A stretch of 64,000 nucleotides of DNA from Berghia stephanieae (GCA_034508935.3 CM067443.1:5489664-5553663); one strand, 5' to 3'; shown: positions 1 to 12,264, numbered from the stretch's first letter. Notes: generated from the sequence alone by a model not told the origin. Made by a program: numbers and translations.

Positions 1-394
1 AAGGAAGAATATGGAGATCATTCCTTCATTAGTTTTTGTGGAACGTTTGCCACAAGATTGTTATATTTTTTTTATGTCAGATCCCCAAATTAGATCGCAA
101 AATTGGTATCAACACAGATAATTAAAAATTTTCACCATAAATGTTATTTTTTTAAAACTATATTGATGATACAGAATGATTAAAACCGCCCAATATAGGT
201 AATTAAAATATTTTTAGAAAAGACCCAAACCGCCCCTTAAAAACTCACATAAGAAACTCAGAATCAAATCACAATCCAGTCCATCTACTTGAAACCTATA
301 AACCAATAATAATAAAAAGTGAAAAGCCAGAAACGAGAACACAAAAATGTATGATGATTATATTGTTTTAATATTTACACATTTATATGCTTAT
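1..394. other. AT-rich sequence, nothing recognised
   Basis: No coding potential, RNA gene or repeat family could be supported here. It precedes the first copy of the unnamed repeat at about 395. Confidence 0.5.
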
Positions 395-600
395 TATATT
401 TGCGGAGTGCCCATTCGTAATAACAGTACATGTTCATTAAACCGAACCCATCGTAGTATCTACAAATTCATCTAAGGTCAACTTACTGACGGTATATAAT
501 GAAATTTATTGCTATACTGCCAACTTTTCCCGCTTCCCAAAAGAGTGTCGGTAAAGCAAGATATACTGTCTAGGCCTATGGTAATGAAGTAGGCAACATT
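395..600. repeat. Unnamed dispersed repeat, copy 1 (uninterrupted)
   Basis: This stretch matches, with scattered mismatches, a second copy at 1025-1121 plus 2981-3305. Shared landmarks in order are TTAAACCGAA, TCATCTAAGGTCAA, TATAATGAAATT, ATTGCTATA, CTGCCAA, GTAGGCCTATG-like and AATGAAGTAG. Copy 1 lacks the LINE and the MITE that interrupt copy 2, so it serves as the empty site for both insertions. The family is not recognised. Confidence 0.7.
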
Positions 601-608
601 TTCGTCTT

Positions 609-855
609 TCTTTTCTTCTTCTTCTTCTTCTTCTTCTTCTTCTTCTTCTTCTTCTTCTTCTTCTTCTTCTCTTCTTCTTCTTCTTCTTCGTCGTCGTAGC
701 CGTCTTCTTCTTCTTCTTCGTCGTCGTCGTCGTCGTCGTCGTCGTTCTTCTTCTTCTCTCTTCTTCTCCTTCTTCTTCTTCTTTCTTCTTCTTCTTCTTC
801 TTCTTCTTCTTCTTCTTCTTCTTCTTCTTCTTCTTCTTCTTCTCTCTTCTTCTTC
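609..855. repeat. (TTC)n / (TCG)n microsatellite
   Basis: Almost uninterrupted TTC trinucleotides with short TCG blocks near 695-745. Apparent reading frames across it encode only E/K/D homopolymers and are not genes. Confidence 0.97.
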
Positions 856-1127
856 CCCTCTTTCTCCTCCTTATTGCTCCGTAGATTATATGTAAATTGC
901 ATAACAGATGGCACGATTTACGTATGATCTATTACGCAGGTCATAATATGTTGTTGCGGCATGTGTCTTCCTTCTTGTCATGGCCATTGCTGATTCGATA
1001 CACCTTCTCCATTAAAAAAAAAAGTTCGGAGCGTCTATTTGTAATTACAATACCAGTTTATTAAACCGAATCCATAAATAACTCCAACCTCATCTAAGGT
1101 CAATCTAATAACGGTGTTCTTCTTCTT

Positions 1128-2612
1128 CTAGGTTCCATGCCTGGTCCAGGCTTCGGATACTGCATGAATTATCTCTCTCCATTCCTCCCTGTCTCTTGCT
1201 TTTTCAAACAGCTCTTGGATTGTTAGGTTGGTGAAGCCCTTCAGTTGGTCTATGAGTGTTTTTCTTTGTCTCCCCCGGGCGCGTTTACCAGGTATTTTTC
1301 CACAACTTGCCAGGTATTCATTTTTATCTTTCCTTACTATGTGTCCGAAAAAGGATAGTTGTCGATCCGCTATTAAGGGCATTAGTTTCCTTTGTTGGTA
1401 TGTTTGTTTTAGCACTTCTTCGTTCGTTTTGTGTGCAGTATACGATATTCTCTGCATCCTTCTCAAGCACCACATTTCAAAAGCTTCAATGTTCTTTTGT
1501 GTTTCTGCATTTGTAGTCCAGCTTTCGCATCCGTATAACAAGATTGGCCACACGTAGCACTTCAAGACTCGGAATCTAATCCCGAACAACATCTGTTTGT
1601 TTTTCAAAATGTTTCCCAGGTCCATGAAGGCCTGTTTGGCTTGAGTTATTCTTGCTCGTATGTCTCGGTTACATCTTCCATCTGTTGTCACTATTGAACC
1701 TAGGTATTTAAAACTTTCTACGTTGGTAAGTTGCTCGCCGTGAATCGTTATATTGCAGGTGTTGTTGTTTTCGGGGTTTTTCTGTATTACCATGCATTCC
1801 GTTTTGGTGATATTCACTTCCATTCCCTTGGCTTCACTATCTACTACCACTTTGTCAACAATCTTTTGAAGTTGGATTTCTGATGTTGCAATGAGTACCG
1901 TATCGTCTGCGTATCTTATATTATTTATGTTGTGACCTCCTACTTTTATTCCCTCCATATTAGTTATGCCCCTCATGATTGTTTCTTGGTATAGATTAAA
2001 CAGATCTGGTGAGGCAACACACCCTTGACGGACTCCTTTCTTAATAGGAATGGAATTTCCTGTAGAGTTTCCGATTTTGATAGATGCCTGCTGGGTGTAG
2101 TATAATGTTTGCATGAGTCTGAGGTCTTTCTCATCAGCGCCAATGGAGTGCAGTTGTTTTAGTATTTCTTCGTGGCGTACTCTATCAAAAGCTTTTTTGT
2201 AGTCGACAAAACAGAGGTATAGTGGGGTCTGAACCTGTATAGCTCTTTCCCTTAAAACACGGAGGAGGTATATTGCGTTCCTTGTCCCTCTGTCAGGTTG
2301 GAATCCATATTGTTCTTCTGCGATTTCGGGGTTAATCTTATTCCTTAGCCTGTTGATAATTATACGCAACAGTATTTTGTTGATGTGGCTTATTAAACTT
2401 ATAGTTCTAAAATTTTCGCATCTGACTGCACCTGCTTTCTTTGGTATTGCTATGAAAATAGAGTTACAGAGATCTTCTGGAATTTTCCCAGTGTTGTATA
2501 TATTGTTGAATAATATGTGAAGTTCATCAATTGCTAGATCTCCTAGGCTTTTTAATACCTCTACAGATATTTCATCAGGGCCTGTTGCTTTACCATCCCT
2601 CATTCGTTCCAT
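1128..2612 (-). CDS. LINE reverse transcriptase (C-terminal 494 residues), open
   Basis: Non-LTR reverse transcriptase copying the element RNA at a nicked target. Visible motifs: FVDYKKAFD at residues 135-143 (catalytic Asp region), GVRQGC at 193-198, YADD at 234-237 (catalytic pair), and a C-terminal FFGHIVRKD stretch typical of RTE-like proteins. In-frame coding extends upstream of the first Met to about 2660 (LKFKEPLSGPN then ITKSEIEHAM), where the inversion junction cuts it. The frame has no internal stop over nearly 500 codons, so the copy is fairly young, but the endonuclease part is absent and it cannot be autonomous. It is not a host gene. Confidence 0.9.
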   Translation of the reverse strand: MERMRDGKATGPDEISVEVLKSLGDLAIDELHILFNNIYNTGKIPEDLCNSIFIAIPKKAGAVRCENFRTISLISHINKILLRIIINRLRNKINPEIAEEQYGFQPDRGTRNAIYLLRVLRERAIQVQTPLYLCFVDYKKAFDRVRHEEILKQLHSIGADEKDLRLMQTLYYTQQASIKIGNSTGNSIPIKKGVRQGCVASPDLFNLYQETIMRGITNMEGIKVGGHNINNIRYADDTVLIATSEIQLQKIVDKVVVDSEAKGMEVNITKTECMVIQKNPENNNTCNITIHGEQLTNVESFKYLGSIVTTDGRCNRDIRARITQAKQAFMDLGNILKNKQMLFGIRFRVLKCYVWPILLYGCESWTTNAETQKNIEAFEMWCLRRMQRISYTAHKTNEEVLKQTYQQRKLMPLIADRQLSFFGHIVRKDKNEYLASCGKIPGKRARGRQRKTLIDQLKGFTNLTIQELFEKARDREEWREIIHAVSEAWTRHGT

Positions 2613-2665
2613 GGCATGTTCAATTTCACTTTTGGTGATGTTTGGTCCGCTTAATGGTTCTTTGA

Positions 2666-2975
2666 ATTTCAGTGGTGAATTTCAGCAACAGAGGGTCTGC
2701 AGAATACCAAACATTGAACAACCACATTAAATCCAAATGCATCGAGGCACACGAGAACTATCTAGACTGGAAATGCTGCGAAATCGAAAGAGAATACAAA
2801 CCCAACCCCCAACAAGCTCACCAAAGAATAAAAGAACTATCAGGGAAAAGGAAAAGCAAAGCAGCAGGAAGTTGTATCCAAAACAAACAAGGGGAACTGC
2901 TATTTGAAGAACAACATATAGAAAGCCGATGGGTAGAATACATAGGCGAACTGTACAATGATCCAAATAACGGTG
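2666..2975 (+). pseudogene. Inverted 5' fragment of the same RTE-like LINE ORF
   Basis: The + strand reads a 102-residue frame with NNHIKSKCIEAHENYLDWKC, then RIKELSGKRKSKAAG and VEYIGELYNDPNN. This is the stretch that in RTE-like polyproteins sits between the endonuclease and the reverse transcriptase. In source order it directly precedes the LKFKEPLSGPN segment that starts the minus-strand part, so the two pieces are neighbours from one element, with the 5' piece flipped. Confidence 0.85.
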
Positions 2976-2992
2976 TATAATGAAATTAATTG

Positions 2993-3181
2993 CTATAGAT
3001 AGAATGCGCTTGGCCAAGGAGTTCACAACATTGCCATCCGGAAGTATAACGGACCAGCACACAAACTCTGTGTAACCATGAACTTTTATAGTCTTGTTAA
3101 TACAGTTTAGTGAGAACAACTCACAAACGCGGATGGCAAAAACAATAACAAAGGCCTGAGTGACGTCATCTGCATACTATC
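2993..3181. mobile_element. 189-bp MITE, TIR GATAGWATGC, TSD TATA, copy 1
   Basis: It starts GATAGAATGC and ends GCATACTATC (reverse complement GATAGTATGC), a 10-bp terminal inverted repeat with one mismatch. TATA lies on both sides, and the matching empty site in the repeat at 395-600 has a single TATA. The interior holds CATTGCCATCCGGAAGT, GCGGATGGCAAAAAC and GTGACGTCATC. There is no coding sequence. A second copy in reverse orientation is at 13938-14332. Confidence 0.8.
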
Positions 3182-3415
3182 TATACTGCCAATATTTCCA
3201 ACTCCCAAAGAGTGACGGTATAACAAGATTTACTGTGTAGGCCTATGATTTTGATAATGAAGTAGACATGGGTAGACGAAAAAAAAAAATGCAAGTAACA
3301 TTTTGGCCCTTCCATAACCGCCGTCGTCGAAGTGTGCGTATTCCTACCTTATTCCTTCATTCATTCATCCCTATGCTCGTGACTATTGAATCGTTAGCAT
3401 CGTGGGAGGAATAAT

Positions 3416-3424
<9 letters not shown>

Positions 3425-3455
<31 letters not shown>

Positions 3456-3513
3456 CTCTCTCTCTCTCTCTCTCTTCTCTATCTCTCTCTTTCTATCTTT
3501 CTCTCTATCTCTA

Positions 3514-3561
<48 letters not shown>

Positions 3562-3608
3562 AAACAAACACTGTCATACTTTTATCTCTTTACTCATTCC
3601 GCATCTCT

Positions 3609-3659
<51 letters not shown>
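3425..3659. repeat. (CT)n microsatellite
   Basis: Three CT blocks separated by short CT-rich interruptions. Frames across it encode S/L or R/E repeats only. Confidence 0.97.
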
Positions 3660-3732
3660 ACACTCCATTTTCCTTCCATCTTTCAAAAGTACTCCTTTTC
3701 CCCTTGATGCTGTTATTCCTCCTTACATCTTT

Positions 3733-3790
3733 ATCCTCCTCCTCCTCCTCCTCCTCCTCCTCCTCCTCCTCCTCCTCTTCTTCTTCTTTC
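3733..3790. repeat. (TCC)n(TTC)n microsatellite
   Basis: About 15 TCC units followed by a few TTC units. Confidence 0.95.
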
Positions 3791-4079
3791 TTCCTACTGT
3801 TGCACAGCATTTAGTCACGGTGCATTTTGGGTGAAAAGCGTGCCAGTAATTTGATACCCTAGATTAGCCTGAGGCGTATCCGTCAACTTCGCAGTGAATA
3901 GCTAACAGCTTTCTAATTTCAAAGAAAACACTGCTTTTTAAATATTATTACTTACTATGGGAATAATTACAGCATAATTTCCATTCAAATATGTACTTAA
4001 ACAGCAAATAGTGGCTTTTAACACGCACTAAAAAAATATTGTTGAAACAAAAGGAGTTATAAACAGCGTGATGCAAAAA

Positions 4080-4111
<32 letters not shown>

Positions 4112-5297
4112 AAGAAAAAGATAAATTAATCAAAAGTTATATCTACCAGAAAAGAGATAAATTTTAATTAGTGATTAATTAACACAATTTACAGAGTTTG
4201 TATGAACAAAATACTTTGTGATAACGAAACCTTAATAATTGATGTACACCATAGATAAATATTAAGACCGATCTCCTTTAAAAAAAAACATGGGCTAGAG
4301 TAATGGAAAGAGCTGGAGTGCCTACCTGTCCCCAATTGTTGTTGATGTGAATCTGAGTTTGTAAGGATGTGTGTGAAACTATCAGCACAAATAATCCATC
4401 CCTGGAAGGCTCATCTGTCCTCTTATAAAGAATAACACATTTACTATTACTAAGTAGCCACATTGTCTCTTTCAATTCCTTTCATCCCAAAATGTCTTAT
4501 ATAGCGAGAGCGCGTTGTCCGATCAAAAACGTACTGTTGAATTTCTATAATACTTGTGTGCTTATTAAGAAAATAGCAGGGTGGCATAAACAGCAATCAC
4601 TTAATTTTTGTAATATGTTACTATAATATCAAAATTTAAAAGGTACAAATTCTTGGTAGCCACAGGAATTAATTAACAGTTTCTCGATAATTATTACTTA
4701 TATTATTTGCTAAATATTACTTATATATTTTTTTCCTTCACTTTTCTTTGTTAATGGCAATTCATTTATAATGGGATGGTTACACCTGTGAAAGGTCAGA
4801 CGTCAAAGTTTGTCATCCTGACGCGTAGTGCCTCGCCAACGATGAATGGACAAGCTCTTCGCCTTGCTCACCATGCAAACCCACTCCAAATCCCTACCTA
4901 GCTGGCAATCTATTCACTGCAGTGATGCTCTAAAAAGTGGAGTTTGTGTGTCACATTTTCTCCTGAATTTTTTCTTTAGAACTGCATGTAGTCGTGTTGC
5001 TGAATAAGGGGTAGTTGATTTTTATCAATGGATCTATTGTGTGAGATGGTTTTATGGATCTTATAAAATAAAAAGTTAAGGTATTGAAAATGTGTTTGAT
5101 GTCTTAAGTATAATCTGTGATTTGAGTGGTGGGCTTTTTTGTATGATGCTACAAATTTCTCTGTTGACTGAAGGTTTAATGTGAGTGTTACAATGATTTC
5201 CTGTGAAAGATCTCCCATGATTGGCGTGTACTAAATATAATGTTTTGTTTGGTGAGTGTGCTATCTAGCTGTCTGCAAACTGGGCCACATCTGGGTG
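3791..5297. other. Intergenic sequence, nothing recognised
   Basis: AT-rich, with an A-rich tract at about 4076-4120. Short frames in this stretch show no recognisable protein similarity. Confidence 0.5.
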
Positions 5298-7463
5298 GTT
5301 AAGCAGTGGCAATATATTCTATTGCATTTACCAAATATTCAATAGTGTCTTCCACTTCCAGTTCTGATTCCTCTTTGCGGCGTTGATCATCTGATAGATT
5401 GCAGTCAAGAAATACAAGTTTTGTTTCTGCTAGCCTCTTCTGTTCTTCTGGTTTCTCTTTTTATCTCAAATAATTTACATATTGGTAAAATGTAGGATTT
5501 ACTTTTTCATTGGAATTGGTGGCTGCAATTTCTCTTGTTATTCTCCTATCAATTTCATCACAATGCTTTTCTAAAATTGTAAGATGTTTCTTGACTATTC
5601 TTAATGTTATGTGTAAATATGGCACTGCAATTTGATCAATTGGAATTTTGAAAATAGGAACATTAAGGAAATCCTTTTGCTCTAAGTGTTTTGATTTGGC
5701 CAATCTGGACAAAGTTTTGTAATTTTGATCAATATCAGAGTTCTGGGAATGGGGGGAACATCTGGGTTTCTTTTGTTATTCATTTCATCTCTGAGTTGTA
5801 AGCACCACAGACAGGGATATGTGCTTGATGCGCTAGATATTCCTGCAATATCAGCCAGGAAGTGATAGTCCCCATAAAAAAATACACGAATTTTTTTTAC
5901 TATCCAATTCACTGTTCTGCAGATTCCTTACTTGATCTGAGAATCTGCAGAGGGGTGTTTGCAGATTATCTATGTTGTCAGGAACATTAGCCATAGCAAA
6001 TACAGATGTGCTGAATTTGGAATTTTATTTTTTTTAAAATATTCACTATCTGTAATGTTGCCTTCAGAGAACCTTTATCGTGGTCTCCTCCATTTTTCAG
6101 CCATATCTCATTCCCAGGAAGGTGCCTTGATGCCACGTAAGCTGATTTCCAGGTTTGCACTGTGACAACGATTAAGACTGCAGGTATAAATTTTATATAT
6201 AATTTTTTGTCTTCATCTTTGAAAGAGAAGTCTAAATATTCTGTTGTGATGTCGTCTGGTAGATTTTTCTTTAGAAATTTACGCTGAGCTTGCTCATTCT
6301 CAATAACGACATCCTGTTTCTTGAGCATTCTTGTCAAATCTCTAAACTTCTCTTTCGAAATTCCTAGTTTTTACTTCATTGCTGAAGCGGAAGACTTTGA
6401 TATCTTGCGCTTCGTCTTCCATTTTTTCGAAAGACTTAATATTTTCCTTGCTCGTTCGCCTGAAATACGTTTAAGGTCACTTTCCTCTTGCCTATCTACA
6501 TATTCGCTCTCATGCTATCCCTGTTCTAATATGAGCCAGCTGTTTAGATCTTCGCATTCGAGTTGGTGAACTGACCACATCAGATGCCCTTCTGGGAAGG
6601 AATACAATAGGCTGACCCTCAGTTTTTATCTTTAAAATACGTTTGTTCCTCAATGTTTTAAGATCCCTAGTCAGCAGAATGTCCAGGTTTTCATCTTTTT
6701 CTTTGAATGTTGTTTCTTTTTGGACACATTTTCCTCATTTCGTTGGAAGGTTTACATTGGTGAAACTGAGGTATCTTTTACTAGTTTTGGTGTTTTCATA
6801 TGTGATTAGCAACATCTATATTATATCTGGAAACTAAAGTATCTGAAATTTTCTCAAATAGTAGATTACGGCAACATTTCTTTGAATGAGTAGAAGCAAC
6901 TAGGCAACTATTCTCAAGGTCCTGGCATTCCACTTCAAACGAATTTTCGATATAATTTAAGAGTCACTTGTCAAAGTGACTTCGGGTACGTCAGCATGTG
7001 ATGTTGAAGGCAGACATTGAACACTTTGTACCTTATTATGTGGATGGAATTTCCTTTTCCGACCTCCTTTATTGAAAGAAAGAAAGTGAGAACACGAGGG
7101 ACACTGCAATACTGACAAGTGCTCATTAAAGTGACACCAAATCTTATGAGTGGAACTAACAGAATCTTGTGCGGCCTTAAGCATGTTTTCAGTTGTAGGC
7201 TGATAGCGATATCGTCTTAGCCTGCCTTGGCAACCGTCACACATCGTTTTCGAATGCATGGTTTCATCTTGTGTGATGTCAATATGAAAAAGTTTTAAAA
7301 TGTCACTTGAATAATTGAAACACTCTCGTGGCTTCTTTCCTAAATCCCTTTGAATCCGTTTCTGTGTCCTTTTCCCACAAAGGCGACAAAGTTGCTGTAT
7401 ATAGTTGTAGTGATCATTTGAAAGATGATTCTTTTCCTCCATTCTTTGAATGATAGTCACATC
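5298..7463 (-). pseudogene. Decayed RAG1-N-like (N-RAG-TP-like) mobile-element protein
   Basis: Several frames on the minus strand join into one decayed coding region of about 720 codons. N-terminal part (7463-6957): CRLCG at residues 25-29, CDGC at 74-77, CPSC at 120-123 followed by GGRKRK. The order CxxC, a patch resembling 'FHIDI', CxxC, then a third CxxC followed by basic residues resembles the N-terminal zinc region of RAG1 (CRLCG, 'FRIDV', CHNC, CDIC then RRGLKRK). Middle (about 6350-5980): TWKSAYVASRHLPGNEIW and KNGGDHDKGSLKATLQIVN. Then FFYGDYHFLADIAGIS and YPCLWC (5912-5682), IPIDQIAVPYLHITL (5712-5461), and an acidic tail ending near 5298. The frame is broken by in-frame stops (for example just upstream of the 6337 segment and at 5461) and frame changes. 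A splice-acceptor-like CCCCCGCAG precedes the first codons near 7464. Known background: a mollusc (Aplysia) element, N-RAG-TP, encodes a protein like the RAG1 N-terminal part. That this is the same family is inference. No terminal repeats were found. Confidence 0.6.
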
Positions 7464-7871
7464 TGCGGGGGAAAAGGCATAAATGATATATTATACTTTT
7501 AAGGAATTTATTATCTTAAGCTTATAAAATAGTCTTAGCTACATAAAATGTGTAGCTTGCACATTGATAATATGCATTTCTAAAGCGCCAACTTCATACA
7601 TTTGAACACATGGATGGCAGACTCTTTTTTTAGCAAATAATATGATGTAAATATCAATTTCAATAGGTGAGTGTGGGAGTCGGCCGTTATAACTGTCATG
7701 TCGGCTGGAGACAGCAAACTATTCGAAATGTTAAAAATATTTTGGGTTTGCCACCGGAAGGCGGCTTTCCTTTAATCTTTTTTTTAGCCAGAAATCAAAC
7801 CGTTTAGCCCATCGATTCAATGCATATTAACAAGATTACTTTCTAAACGAATTTATTGCATTAATCCGGAA
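7464..7871. other. Sequence between the RAG1-N-like relic and the inverted-repeat element
   Basis: No frame or repeat recognised. It may hold an upstream exon or end of the RAG1-N-like element, given the acceptor-like site at its left edge. Confidence 0.35.
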
Positions 7872-9061
7872 AGGTCACTTTGTGATCCGGACTGCCTCGG
7901 ACTACCCCGGACTGCCTTGGACTACTCCGGACTGCCCCCCAGACTACCCCGGACTGCCTCGGACTACCCCGGACTTCCTTGGACTACCCCGGACTGTCTT
8001 GGACTACCCCGGACTGCCCCCCCCCCCCCCCCCGAACTACCCCGGACTACCCCGGACTGCCTTGGACTACCCCGGACTACCCCGGACTACCCCGGACTAC
8101 CCCGGACTATCCCGTACTGCCTCGGACTACCCCGGACTGCCCCCCGGACTGTCTTGGACTACCCTGGACTGCCCCCCCCCCCCCCCCGGACTGCCTTGGA
8201 CTACCCTGGACTGCCTTGGACTACCCCGGACTGCCTTGGACTACCCCGGACTGCCCCCCGAACTACCCCAGACTGCCCTGTACTGCCCCGGACTACCCCG
8301 GACTGCTCCAAAAATGTTGCTCATTGTTCTGTTTTTCAACTTGATTTCCTGATCACTATCCATTCGAAAGATGTTTATATCAATTATAAAAATTCTGCGG
8401 GGAGGGAGGGCAAATTACACAAGTAAATGTAACGCTATGCGGGCCTGCCCAGTCTCCCCAGTGGTTACCATCGCTAGTAATTTTTCACCAGACTTAGTGA
8501 CTTGTGTTGGGCTCTACATTTCTATAGAGGTGGTTTTATTACTTTTTATTTCAAACTTTACAAAATCGTGTTTCTAGATTTGTCCAGCTGAAAATGTATT
8601 GTTTAAAAAAAAAAAGAGAAGAGTTGTTTCTTTGTGTGCGTCTGTTCTCTTTCCATCGGCATCATAGAGAGTACCTATCATGGTTGGTGTTTTTTTTTTT
8701 TATTTCGGGGTGGGGGGGGGGGGGGGTGCGGTGGGGGGGGGGGGGGGGGGGGTTGGATAGTAATGCCCGCCCACTCTGGGCCTTCTATTATGACGCTTTT
8801 TACTGTTATACTAGTGTTTGACTGTCAGTTCGTCCGTCGGTTATGCCGGCGTGTGTGTTCGTAATGTCTTGAGTTAATAAAAGTTGTGTCGCACACTTCA
8901 AGCATTCACGTGTTTCTGTTCTCTACCCTCGTCCCAAACGTAATTGTTTGTCTAAAAGGACAGAATTTTGTCTCTAAAATACACAACATTCCTTGATAGA
9001 CAATAAACATCAAAGTAAAACCCTCTCCGGGGTAGTCCGGGGCACAAGGCACAAAGTGACC
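7872..9061. mobile_element. Candidate 1.19-kb non-autonomous inverted-repeat element
   Basis: The left end reads GGTCACTTTGTG followed by GGACT-rich sequence. The right end is the inverse: CCGGGGTAGTCCGGGGC, a short spacer, then CACAAAGTGACC. The outer 12 bp match perfectly and GGACTACCCCGG recurs just inside both ends. No transposase frame is present and no clear target duplication was found. The interior has a 45-bp G-rich tract at 8706-8752. Confidence 0.5.
7887..8315. repeat. GGACT-based decamer tandem array
   Basis: About 40 units of GGACTACCCC, GGACTGCCTT and GGACTGCCCC in mixed order, with two pure C tracts (about 8018-8034 and 8173-8187). Since the unit also occurs once in the opposite terminal repeat, it probably grew by expansion of a subterminal motif. 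Open frames across it are composition artefacts. Confidence 0.9.
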
Positions 9062-9097
9062 CGACCCCAGTAGTTTTGCCCGGTTTATGAAAAAGTA

Positions 9098-10784
<1,687 letters not shown>

Positions 10785-10975
10785 ATAGTACTGGTGTTAG
10801 TGAGGTGATGTGGTGTTGGTGGTGGTTGTAGTTGTAGTAATAATAGTGATGATGATGTGGTGGTGGTTGTAGTTGTAGTAGTAGTGGTAATGGTAATGAT
10901 ATGGTGGTGGTGGTGGTTGAAGTAGTAGTGGTCGTGATGATGATGTGGTGGTGGTGTTTGTAGTAGTAGTGGTAA
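10785..10975. repeat. GGT/GTA/ATG-rich trinucleotide region
   Basis: Degenerate trinucleotide tract made of GGTGGT, GTAGTA and GATGAT blocks, ending at the start of a SINE. Confidence 0.85.
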
Positions 10976-11178
10976 TGATGCGGCTATGTGGTCTAGTAGT
11001 ATGACACTCGCTTTCGGATCGGAAGGTCCTGGGTTCGAGCCTCGCGCTCGGCGCATAGTTGAGTCCTTGGAAAAGGCTCTTTACTCACATTCTCTCACTG
11101 TACTCAGGTGTAAAATGAGTACCTGGCCGTTAACAGCGTTGTCTTTGTCCGAAAAATTGTAATATCGCCTAACAGGCT
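10976..11178 (+). mobile_element. tRNA-derived SINE, copy 1 (3' truncated)
   Basis: The head GGTCTAGTAGTATGACACTC, then TCGGATCGGAAGGTCCTGGG and TTCGAGCC, resembles a tRNA (closest by eye to tRNA-Pro) and holds pol III A-box-like and B-box-like (GGTTCGAGCC) motifs. The body continues with GAGTCCTTGGAAAAGGCTC and GTACTCAGGTGTAAAATGAG. This copy stops before the 3' tail found in copy 2. Confidence 0.85.
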
Positions 11179-11489
11179 CTGCTTGGAAGAAAAATTCTTC
11201 ATCATCACTAAACCGGACATAGCAACACTCAACAGAAGAAACGAACTAACTTCCTCATGCAGACATAGAAACAAACCAGGACCTTTTATGTAATTACGAA
11301 CCTCCATAAACACGAATCTATAAAAATACGAAAACACAACAATCTACTTTCACTTCCACTTCCTGATGAGAGCAACGCTCGATAACAACGTTGTAGAAGT
11401 CAAACTATCTTAATTATCTTTCAAATGTTTATAAATAGCTCCTTTTATACTAAAGTTGAGCACTATTATTTCATGGTTTTTGTTTTATA

Positions 11490-11490
<1 letters not shown>
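11179..11490. other. Intergenic sequence, nothing recognised
   Basis: No repeat partner or coding frame recognised in this stretch. Confidence 0.4.

Positions 11491-11574
<84 letters not shown>
11491..11574. repeat. (AT)n(GA)n microsatellite
   Basis: AT dinucleotides to about 11549, then GA dinucleotides to 11574. Confidence 0.95.
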
Positions 11575-11576
<2 letters not shown>

Positions 11577-12264
11577 TTAATTTTCTGTGAGTTATCTTAA
11601 CAACCAGAGTGATTGTGAAAAAAATATCGGGAGATCAGTCCTGGCCTTTGCACAAGGTCAGCAGGCCATCCAAGGAATCCGTTTTAATTTTAGTTTCATG
11701 TATGAAAAAAATCATTAACATATTTTATTTTATTTGATTTTTCAATAAAATTCATTACCTATGAGTTATCTTTACATTGCACTGTTTAAACCTAAAATTA
11801 ACTCAACACTTACCTCTGTTTGAGACTTGTAATCAGAATCGTTGCATAGATGATAAAATAATGTAAAGATTGATAGAAGACACAATGAAGATCAAATAAA
11901 TGTTGAAAATTGCAAAATCCATGTCTAAAGTTGAAGCAAAAATGACTTCTTTTTGCACAGAATTGACTGCTGAGAAAAAGAAAGCCAATTCAAAATCACG
12001 CAACCGTGACTTGACTCTGGTTTACCTTGCTTAGGTATCAGGTTCCATTGTCGGTAGCCAAGTACCAGCAGGCTTCTCCACCAGCAAGAGGAGGCACCGG
12101 GTGACAGAGAATCGGCTTCGGTCGAAAATCGTTTCATCAGTGGGGACCACAGACTGTATTCTCTATGGTGGGGACTTTCCACCTTGTTCAATTTGTACCC
12201 GTTGTGGGAACGAACCCTAAAACGCAGAGCATCTAGTTGAACGGTGTGTAGTTCTCTCTCCGTC
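11575..12264. other. Intergenic sequence, no recognised gene
   Basis: The segment at about 11990-12235 is less AT-rich and may be an unrecognised repeat. No frame longer than repeat-driven ones could be supported. Confidence 0.4.

Larger units (their letters stand above)
1122..2980 (-). mobile_element. RTE-like non-LTR retrotransposon, 5' truncated and internally inverted
   Basis: The body lies on the minus strand (1122 to about 2665), with a 3' end only about 10 bases past the stop codon in an AAG-rich tail. RTE-type LINEs are known for very short 3' UTRs with simple-repeat tails. The 5'-most surviving part (about 2666-2975) is in the opposite orientation. An 11-bp direct repeat, AATAACGGTGT, flanks the whole unit (about 1112-1122 and 2970-2980), as expected of a target-site duplication. 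Clade assignment is from protein appearance only. Confidence 0.85.
1025..3305. repeat. Unnamed dispersed repeat, copy 2, split by two insertions
   Basis: The left part (1025-1121) and right parts (2981-2992 and 3182-3305) align to copy 1. Between them lie an RTE-like LINE (1122-2980) and a 189-bp MITE (2993-3181). Removing both restores the order of landmarks seen in copy 1. Confidence 0.7.

Noticed and set aside
576-914. 112-residue minus-strand frame rich in E/K/D
   Set aside because: Pure translation of the TTC/TCG microsatellite.
7882-8426. Proline-rich frames on the + strand
   Set aside because: Three overlapping frames are all open because the 10-bp GGACT array lacks stops; no start context or similarity.
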